Positions 58,222 to 64,000 of a DNA stretch of 64,000 nucleotides are shown one piece after another. The notes below the pieces were generated by a model. It saw only the letters and a program-made list of their open reading frames with translations. It had not been told where the DNA came from and did not search any database. Made by a program: the position numbers and the translations under genes. Origin of the DNA: Robertmurraya dakarensis. Lineage in GTDB: Bacteria > Bacillota > Bacilli > Bacillales > Cytobacillaceae. Within the stretch, counting starts at the first letter, position 1; each line of letters opens with the position of its first letter. The DNA is taken from the NCBI RefSeq assembly GCF_900156875.1, contig NZ_LT707408.1:1315395-1379394 (forward strand), read 5' to 3'.

Positions 58222-60573
58222 ATGGCGAAGAGAAAAAGAAGAAGTTCAAAAAATCAACAGAATATTAAACGAACCCTTAAGTTTGAATTAATAGGGCTCA
58301 TATTAGTCGCGCTTTCTGCGATATCAATGGCTGAATTAGGAGCAGTTGGGACATCTGTAGTCTTATTTTTTCGCTTCTTCATTGGTGAGTGGTACATGGT
58401 GTCATTGCTTGCGTTGGTAATCTTGGGTGGATACTTTATATGGAAACGGGAAATCCCTTCCTTTTTTCATCCAAAATTGATTGGAATTTATCTTATCATA
58501 TCCGCACTACTATTATTAAGTCATGTCACCCTTTTTCAACTATTAATTAATGGCGGGAAATTTGACGATCCGAGTGTTATCGCAAATACTTGGGAACTCT
58601 TTTGGATGGAAGTAGGGGGAGAAACAAGTACGAATGATTTGGGCGGTGGAATGATTGGCTCACTTCTTTTTGCCCTATTTTATTTTTTATTTGATGAAGC
58701 TGGAACAAAGATTATAGCAGCTGTATTAATCATTATTGGCTTTATTCTTCTGACAGGCAAAACTTTTGGAGAAGCGGTGGGGAAAGTCTTCCTTTCCTTA
58801 GTTGGTTTCTGTAGAAATCAATGGTCAGCTTTTATCGATGATCTTACGAAATGGAATGAAAAACGCCTTGAAAGAAGAGAAACACGCAGGCGAGAACGTG
58901 CTGAGCAAAGAGAGGAAGAAGAAGAGGATGAACAAGAACCTACCATAACGATTAATAGTCATGATAGTGAAATTGTATCTTCAGAGCCGATCATCTCTAG
59001 CTTTGCTGAAAGAGCTTACGTTGAAACAGATACTAATGTGCAGACAGAATCAGAAACTCTCAGCAGAGAAAGTGTTCAAGAAGACGATACTGTGGGCTCA
59101 GAAGATGATACAGCCCCACCTATTACATTTACAGAGGTGGAAAATGTTGATTACGAACTTCCGCCAATTCGTTTATTGAAACTTCCACGGCAAACAGACC
59201 AAAGCGGGGAGTATGAATTAATACATGCGAATGCAGCAAAATTGGAAAGAACATTCCAAAGCTTTGGCGTTAAAGCACGTGTGACTCAAGTCCATCTAGG
59301 ACCAGCAGTCACAAAATATGAGGTTCACCCGGATGTCGGTGTGAAGGTGAGTAAAATTGTCAGCTTAAGTGATGATTTAGCGCTAGCACTTGCTGCTAAG
59401 GATATTCGTATTGAAGCACCTATTCCAGGAAAGTCTGCGATTGGGATTGAAGTTCCAAATTCAGAGGTAGCAGTTGTGTCATTAAGGGAAGTGTTAGAAT
59501 CAAAACAAAATGACAAACCTGACGCAAAGTTGATGATCGGATTAGGACGAGATATCACCGGGGGAGCAGTCCTTGCGGAGTTAAATAAAATGCCCCATCT
59601 ACTTGTTGCTGGTGCTACTGGAAGTGGGAAAAGTGTCTGTATTAATGGGATCATTACAAGTATTTTAATGCGGGCAAAGCCTCATGAAATCAAGCTAATG
59701 ATGATTGATCCTAAGATGGTTGAACTAAATGTCTATAACGGGATTCCGCATTTACTTGCACCTGTTGTGACGAATCCGAAAAAAGCTGCTCAGGCGCTTC
59801 AAAAAGTTGTCAGCGAAATGGAACGCAGATATGAGCTTTTTTCTCATACAGGAACTAGAAATATCGAAGGTTATAATGAACATGTAAAGAGAAGTAATTT
59901 AGAGGAAGGAAGTAATCACCCGCTGCTTCCGTACATCGTGGTAATTGTTGATGAGCTCGCAGATCTAATGATGGTTGCATCTTCTGATGTGGAGGATGCC
60001 ATCACTAGATTAGCACAAATGGCACGTGCCGCAGGTATTCACCTTATCATCGCAACACAGCGTCCGTCTGTTGATGTTATTACAGGAGTGATTAAGGCCA
60101 ATATACCGTCAAGAATAGCATTTGCAGTTTCTTCAGCAACAGATTCACGTACTATTTTAGATATGGGGGGAGCGGAGAAACTGTTAGGAAGGGGAGATAT
60201 GTTATTTCTGCCTGTAGGAGCTTCGAAGCCTATCCGTGTTCAAGGAGCTTTTTTATCTGATGATGAAGTTGAAGAAATTGTAGATTTTGTCATTGGACAA
60301 CAAAAAGCACAGTATCAGGAAGAAATGATTCCGGAAGATGTTCCTGAAACAACTTCTGAAGTAAATGACGACCTTTATGAAGAAGCAGTCCAGCTCGTTC
60401 TAGAAATGCAAACGGCATCAGTGTCGATGCTGCAGAGACGATTTAGAATCGGTTATACTAGAGCAGCTCGTTTAATTGATGAAATGGAATTAAGAGGAAT
60501 TGTAGGCCCTTATGAAGGAAGCAAGCCAAGAGTTGTCCTAATGGAGAAGCCATCAGAAGAAGCAAGTTCTTAA
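58222..60573 (+). CDS. spoIIIE: DNA translocase SpoIIIE
   Basis: 783 residues. Four to five N-terminal membrane helices (about 22-175), an acidic linker (about 210-310), the alpha/beta motor with Walker [10 protein letters not shown], Walker [16 protein letters not shown], and a C-terminal gamma winged helix (about 715-775, [20 protein letters not shown]) that reads SRS/KOPS-type sequences. It pumps the trapped chromosome into the forespore. Confidence 0.97.
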   Translation: MAKRKRRSSKNQQNIKRTLKFELIGLILVALSAISMAELGAVGTSVVLFFRFFIGEWYMVSLLALVILGGYFIWKREIPSFFHPKLIGIYLIISALLLLSHVTLFQLLINGGKFDDPSVIANTWELFWMEVGGETSTNDLGGGMIGSLLFALFYFLFDEAGTKIIAAVLIIIGFILLTGKTFGEAVGKVFLSLVGFCRNQWSAFIDDLTKWNEKRLERRETRRRERAEQREEEEEDEQEPTITINSHDSEIVSSEPIISSFAERAYVETDTNVQTESETLSRESVQEDDTVGSEDDTAPPITFTEVENVDYELPPIRLLKLPRQTDQSGEYELIHANAAKLERTFQSFGVKARVTQVHLGPAVTKYEVHPDVGVKVSKIVSLSDDLALALAAKDIRIEAPIPGKSAIGIEVPNSEVAVVSLREVLESKQNDKPDAKLMIGLGRDITGGAVLAELNKMPHLLVAGATGSGKSVCINGIITSILMRAKPHEIKLMMIDPKMVELNVYNGIPHLLAPVVTNPKKAAQALQKVVSEMERRYELFSHTGTRNIEGYNEHVKRSNLEEGSNHPLLPYIVVIVDELADLMMVASSDVEDAITRLAQMARAAGIHLIIATQRPSVDVITGVIKANIPSRIAFAVSSATDSRTILDMGGAEKLLGRGDMLFLPVGASKPIRVQGAFLSDDEVEEIVDFVIGQQKAQYQEEMIPEDVPETTSEVNDDLYEEAVQLVLEMQTASVSMLQRRFRIGYTRAARLIDEMELRGIVGPYEGSKPRVVLMEKPSEEASS

Positions 60574-60578
60574 AATAA

Positions 60579-60589
60579 TTTCACTTTAT
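60579..60589 (+). repeat. Left 11-bp direct repeat TTTCACTTTAT
   Basis: Identical to 60787-60797. It lies 5 nt after the spoIIIE stop and bounds the structured element at 60590-60797. Confidence 0.75.
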
Positions 60590-60797
60590 CGCAGGTTAAC
60601 GGGCAGTAAGCCCCCACCTTGGATATTATGAGTATACAAAGAAGATAGGAAGGGGCCAACTGCCCGTAAAAGCCCGACGACGGACAGGATGTCCTAGTCA
60701 GGTGAAAGCCACAGGACGTGGCGGGTTGAACGTGATTAGTTCAACTAACCATCAGTGAGTAAAAACAAAACCCTCACTGATGGAAGTTTCACTTTAT
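60590..60797 (+). mobile_element. 208-bp ORF-less, highly structured element (possible non-autonomous transposon or guide-RNA-like remnant)
   Basis: Bounded by perfect TTTCACTTTAT repeats. Exact pairings by eye: ACGGGCAGT (60599-60607) with ACTGCCCGT (60659-60667), with GCCCC/GGGGC inside; GGACA (60682-60686) with TGTCC (60690-60694); GCCAC (60708-60712) with GTGGC (60718-60722); GTTGAAC (60725-60731) with GTTCAAC (60739-60745); CCATCAGTGAG (60749-60759) with CTCACTGATGG (60773-60783). CCCG (60673) may close on CGGG (60722) around two stems. GC-rich compared with the flanks. No reading frame. The terminal hairpin plus a T-rich flank recalls IS200/IS605 right ends and their omega-RNAs; a HEARO-type RNA or an unknown leader RNA are alternatives. 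Confidence 0.6.
60787..60797 (+). repeat. Right 11-bp direct repeat TTTCACTTTAT
   Basis: Second copy of 60579-60589, just 3 nt after the 11-bp terminal hairpin (60749-60783). Removing 60590-60797 would leave one copy, as expected of an empty site. Confidence 0.75.
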
Positions 60798-60821
60798 TTA
60801 TACCTAAAAAAGTGATATAGT
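60793..60821 (+). promoter_or_regulatory. Weak sigma-A-like promoter for the GntR gene
   Basis: TTTATT (60793-60798), 17-nt spacer, TATAGT (60816-60821). The -35 overlaps the right direct repeat, so the element boundary may form part of the promoter. Confidence 0.35.
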
Positions 60822-60846
60822 ATTTTCGATTAGTAGGAAAGATTGA

Positions 60847-60864
60847 ACATCAGAGGTCTGATGT
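60847..60864 (+). promoter_or_regulatory. Palindrome, candidate operator of the GntR regulator
   Basis: ACATCAGA (60847-60854), GG, TCTGATGT (60857-60864): a perfect 8-bp inverted repeat about 26 nt downstream of the -10 and 28 nt before the GntR start. Size and place fit an autoregulatory operator. Confidence 0.5.
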
Positions 60865-60891
60865 CTTGAGATTATGGTTGGGGGAAGCGAT

Positions 60892-61617
60892 ATGTCCATC
60901 AAGTCTGATAATAGGCATTTATACTTACAAGTGATCGACAGGATCAAGCAAGATATTGAAAAAGGTATATATAAAGAGAAAGAAAAATTACCTTCTGAAT
61001 TTGATCTTGCTAAACTACTTGGGGTCAGCAGGGCCACATTAAGAGAAGCTCTTAGGATTTTAGAAGAAGAAAATGTGATTATTCGCAGGCATGGAGTTGG
61101 GACTTTTGTTAATGCAAAGCCTCTATTCTCTTCTGGAATTGAGCAACTTAGCAGTGTGACAAGCATGATCGTACAAGCAGGGATGAAACCCGGTACCATT
61201 TTCCTAAGCTCAGGCACTGTAAGTGCTACGGAGGAGGACGTTCGACATTTTCATTGTTCTAGAGAAGATGAAATTGTCGTGATTGAACGGGTTCGGACAG
61301 CAAACGGTGAACCAGTTGTCTATTGTGTTGATAAAGTACCAAATAAGTACTTACCTGAGACTTTTTCACATGAAGAAGAATCGATCTTCAATATATTAGA
61401 AGAGGAAGCACACCGAAAGATTACATACGCTATCACAAAAATCGAACCAATTGGATATCACGAAAGAATTTCGCCAATACTACAGTGTGAGCCAGAAACT
61501 GCATTGCTTATCTTAAAGCAGATGCATTTTGATGAAATGGATGAACCTATCCTTTACTCGATTAATTATTTTAGGGCAGATAAGTTCAGTTTTCATGTCT
61601 TACGTAAAAGAATTTAG
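60892..61617 (+). CDS. ymfC: GntR family (HutC subfamily) transcriptional regulator
   Basis: 241 residues. N-terminal winged helix (about 8-75: [49 protein letters not shown]) and C-terminal UTRA ligand-binding domain (about 90-235). GGGGGAAG 5 nt before ATG 60892 supports this start over ATG 60874. Position after spoIIIE matches B. subtilis ymfC. Next to a nucleoside-type BMP transporter, it probably senses that substrate or a derivative; this is inference. Confidence 0.88.
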   Translation: MSIKSDNRHLYLQVIDRIKQDIEKGIYKEKEKLPSEFDLAKLLGVSRATLREALRILEEENVIIRRHGVGTFVNAKPLFSSGIEQLSSVTSMIVQAGMKPGTIFLSSGTVSATEEDVRHFHCSREDEIVVIERVRTANGEPVVYCVDKVPNKYLPETFSHEEESIFNILEEEAHRKITYAITKIEPIGYHERISPILQCEPETALLILKQMHFDEMDEPILYSINYFRADKFSFHVLRKRI

Positions 61618-61679
61618 ACTGGACTGGGTAATTTCTACTCTAAATTTCCTACTAAATCAAATCATAGGGGGTAAGAACC

Positions 61680-62783
61680 TTGAAGAAGCGTAAATTTGGA
61701 TTAGCACTATCACTTGTACTTGCTGCTGGAACTTTTCTAAGCGCTTGCGGCGGCGGTGCTGAAGAAGGTCAAGAAGAAGGCGGCGGAGCTGCTACTGAAG
61801 CACCAGATTTTAAAGCAGGACTTGTTACGGATACCGGTGGTGTAGATGATAAGTCATTTAACCAATCTGCATGGGAAGGTCTTCAAAGATTTGGATCAGA
61901 GATTGGTCTAAAAGAAGGTGAAGGTTACCGCTATTTACAATCAAGTGAAGAATCAGAATATATTCCAAATCTAGGGCAATTTGCTGATGCAGGGTTTGAT
62001 GTTACATTTGCTGCAGGCTTCTTGCTTGAGGATGCTGTTCAAACATCAGCAGAGCAAAATACTGATGCGAAGTTTACATTAATCGATAGTCTGTTAGCTG
62101 ACGAAGAAGGAAACACAGTGTTCCTTGATAATGTTTCTAACGTTACTTTTGATGAACATACTGGATCTTTCCTTGTTGGTGTTATTGCTGCAAAGCATAC
62201 AGCAACGAATAAGGTTGGTTTCATTGGCGGAGTTGACTCACCTCTAATTAAGAAATTCGAAAACGGATTCAAAGCAGGGGTTAAGTCAGTTAATCCTGAA
62301 ATTGAAGTTGTATCACAATATGCAGGTGACTTTAATAAGCCAGAAATTGGTACTAGTATTGCTGCAACGATGTATACACAGGGAGCTGATATCATTTATC
62401 ATGCTGCTGGTGGTACTGGTAATGGTGTATTTACTGAAGCAAAGAACCGTAAGTCAAATGGAGAAAATGTTTGGGTAATCGGAGTGGACCGAGACCAGCA
62501 TGAAGAAGGTATGCCAGAAAACGTTACTTTAACATCAATGGTTAAGCGAGTTGACAACGCTGTATACCAAATTGCTAAAGATACAATGGATGGAAACTTC
62601 CCTGGAGGAAAAGAGACAGTTTTTGGTCTTGCTGAAGATGGAGTTGGAATCTCTGAGAGCCAAGAAAATGTCAGTCAAGAAGCATTAGATTTGGTTGAAG
62701 AATTCAAGCAAAAAATCCTTGACGGTGAGATTACAGTTCCTAAAACAGATGAAGAATATGCAGAATTCGAGGCAGCTCTCTAA
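61680..62783 (+). CDS. BMP family ABC transporter substrate-binding lipoprotein
   Basis: 367 residues from TTG 61680 (AGGGGG upstream). Lipoprotein signal with lipobox LSAC (Cys at about residue 23), then a Gly/Glu linker and the BMP/PnrA-like domain (GLVTDTGGVDDKSFNQSAWE; GFIGGVDSPLIKKFENGFKA; VDRDQHEEG). Such proteins bind purine nucleosides; with the downstream ATPase it resembles the nupN (yufN) guanosine system of B. subtilis. Ligand not proven. Confidence 0.92.
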   Translation: MKKRKFGLALSLVLAAGTFLSACGGGAEEGQEEGGGAATEAPDFKAGLVTDTGGVDDKSFNQSAWEGLQRFGSEIGLKEGEGYRYLQSSEESEYIPNLGQFADAGFDVTFAAGFLLEDAVQTSAEQNTDAKFTLIDSLLADEEGNTVFLDNVSNVTFDEHTGSFLVGVIAAKHTATNKVGFIGGVDSPLIKKFENGFKAGVKSVNPEIEVVSQYAGDFNKPEIGTSIAATMYTQGADIIYHAAGGTGNGVFTEAKNRKSNGENVWVIGVDRDQHEEGMPENVTLTSMVKRVDNAVYQIAKDTMDGNFPGGKETVFGLAEDGVGISESQENVSQEALDLVEEFKQKILDGEITVPKTDEEYAEFEAAL

Positions 62784-62809
62784 GGGTTGAATTTTGAATA
62801 AAAAAGATC

Positions 62810-62848
62810 AAGGCTAGTGGTGAACTACTCTACTAGCCTTTCTTTTCT
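62810..62848 (+). terminator. Terminator after the BMP lipoprotein gene
   Basis: AAGGCTAGT (62810-62818) pairs with ACTAGCCTT (62832-62840), then TCTTTTCT. Likely partial, giving more binding protein than membrane components. Confidence 0.8.
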
Positions 62849-62871
62849 AATAGGCTTACTTATACCCTTTT

Positions 62872-62919
62872 ATTGGCTCATTTATCTTTCAGGTTTTCCT
62901 GTATGATAAATGAGCCAAT
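62872..62919 (+). other. Perfect 15-bp hairpin between BMP and ATPase genes
   Basis: ATTGGCTCATTTATC (62872-62886) and GATAAATGAGCCAAT (62905-62919) are exact reverse complements with an 18-nt loop. No T-run follows. Second stem-loop in this spacer after the terminator. Confidence 0.7.
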
Positions 62920-63010
62920 AATCAGCTTGAATATAAAAGAGCCTAAATTGAAAATAAATAGATAAAAGAAATACAATTTCTTTTCCATTTTGAAAATGGG
63001 AGTGTTAAAA

Positions 63011-64000
63011 GTGGAAGAATATGTAATTGAAATGAATAATATACGAAAAGAATTCCCAGGTATTGTTGCCAATGATAATATTACTCTTCAACTTAAAAAA
63101 GGTGAAATTCATGCATTACTTGGAGAAAATGGTGCTGGAAAATCAACATTAATGAATGTTCTTTTTGGTTTATATCAACCTGAAGAAGGTGAGATAAAAG
63201 TAAAAGGACAACCAGTTAAGATAACAGATCCTAATGTTGCGAACCGATTAGGAATTGGGATGGTTCATCAGCATTTCATGCTCGTTCATAATTTTACGGT
63301 AACGGAAAATATTATTCTTGGCAGTGAGCCAACTAAATCGGGGAAAATCAATATTTCAGATGCTGCTAAGAAAGTAGATGAACTTTCCAAGCAGTACGGA
63401 CTTTCTGTGGATCCGTATGCGAAAATTGAAGATATATCGGTAGGGATGCAGCAACGTGTCGAAATTTTGAAAACGCTGTATCGTGGAGCTGAGATCTTGA
63501 TTTTCGATGAACCAACTGCTGTGTTAACTCCTCAAGAAATTAAAGAGCTCATTCAGATTATGGACAGATTAGTGAAAGAGGGCAAATCTATCATTCTCAT
63601 CACCCATAAATTAAAGGAAATAATGGAAGTTTGCGACCGCTGTACAGTTATCCGCAAAGGAAAAGGAATTGGTACGGTGAACATTTCTGAAACTAACCCA
63701 GACCACCTGGCTGAGTTAATGGTAGGTAGAGAGGTTCACTTTAAAGTTGATAAAAAAGAAGCTGTGCCGAAGGACGTTGAATTAGAGATTAAAGACCTTG
63801 TTGTGATGGATGCACGGAATATTCCAAGTGTAAATGGGCTGAACTTGAGTGTTAAGGCTGGGGAAATACTTGGTATTGCAGGTGTTGATGGTAACGGACA
63901 AACTGAGTTAATTGAAGGGATTACCGGACTTAGAAAGGTGAAGTCTGGAAGTATCAAAATTAATGGGAAAGAAGTCGTGAACCTTTCCAGTCGTAAAATC
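63011..64000 (+). CDS. ABC transporter ATP-binding protein, sugar/nucleoside type (3' end missing)
   Basis: 330 codons visible from GTG 63011; an in-frame ATG at 62996 lacks an SD. The frame is open to the window end. First nucleotide-binding domain: Walker A GENGAGKST at residues 38-46, Q-loop region VHQHFM, signature SVGMQQR, Walker B ILIFDEP. A second domain begins near residue 257 with a degenerate Walker A (GVDGNGQTE), as in RbsA/NupO-type double ATPases. Partner of the upstream BMP lipoprotein; permease genes should follow beyond the window. Confidence 0.93.
   Translation, partial: MEEYVIEMNNIRKEFPGIVANDNITLQLKKGEIHALLGENGAGKSTLMNVLFGLYQPEEGEIKVKGQPVKITDPNVANRLGIGMVHQHFMLVHNFTVTENIILGSEPTKSGKINISDAAKKVDELSKQYGLSVDPYAKIEDISVGMQQRVEILKTLYRGAEILIFDEPTAVLTPQEIKELIQIMDRLVKEGKSIILITHKLKEIMEVCDRCTVIRKGKGIGTVNISETNPDHLAELMVGREVHFKVDKKEAVPKDVELEIKDLVVMDARNIPSVNGLNLSVKAGEILGIAGVDGNGQTELIEGITGLRKVKSGSIKINGKEVVNLSSRKI

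Noticed and set aside
60590-60797. Group II intron fragment
   Set aside because: No domain V-like hairpin with its conserved catalytic triad and bulge, and no intron-type boundary, was found.

Overview
The window is 64 kb of a low-GC, endospore-forming, motile Gram-positive chromosome, almost certainly Bacillaceae (Bacillus sensu lato). Every confident gene lies on the + strand. Gene order follows the Bacillus subtilis fla/che - rpsB - polC - nusA - pnp - spoVF - spoIIIE segment closely. No tRNA, rRNA, CRISPR array or transposase gene was seen. Species cannot be fixed from the sequence alone; the lineage call rests on synteny, on spore genes (spoVFA/B, tepA, spoIIIE, ylxY) and on Bacillus-type intergenic repeats.

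Layout. 1-22231: the 3' part of the fla/che operon, with fliK (cut by the window start), flgD, a TIGR02530-type gene, flgE, swrD, fliL, fliM, fliY, cheY, fliZ, fliPQR, flhB, flhA, flhF, flhG, cheB, cheA, cheW, cheC, cheD, then sigD behind its own terminator and promoter, a DUF342/FapA-like gene, a small charged unknown and swrB. These build the hook and rotor switch, the type III export gate and the chemotaxis phosphorelay. 22232-31793: rpsB, tsf, pyrH, frr, uppS, cdsA, dxr, rseP, proS (translation, UMP kinase, lipid-carrier, phospholipid and isoprenoid synthesis). 31949-36289: polC. 36358-46958: the rimP-nusA-rnpM-ylxQ-infB-ylxP-rbfA-truB-ribF-rpsO-pnp information-processing block. 47152-60573: ylxY, mlpA, ymxH, spoVFA/B (dipicolinate synthase), asd-dapG-dapA (aspartate to dihydrodipicolinate, which feeds both lysine/peptidoglycan and spore dipicolinate), rnjB, tepA, ylzJ, spoIIIE. 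60590-64000: a 208-bp structured element, a GntR/HutC regulator, a BMP-family nucleoside-binding lipoprotein and an ABC ATPase cut by the window end.

Coding content is mostly conventional; the unusual material is in the spacers. Most notable are: (1) a 208-bp, heavily folded, ORF-less element between spoIIIE and the GntR gene, flanked by perfect 11-bp direct repeats, which looks like a non-autonomous mobile element or guide-RNA-like remnant; (2) three copies of a dispersed hairpin-forming repeat beside rpsB, ribF and rpsO, with an apparent compensatory base change in the basal stem; (3) tandem sigma-D-like promoters in front of flgE; (4) a short sequence motif shared by the flhB/flhA and cheA/cheW junctions; (5) several structured leaders (rpsB, rimP, rbfA, rpsO, asd, swrD). 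Folding statements come from reading inverted repeats by eye; no folding or database search was run.
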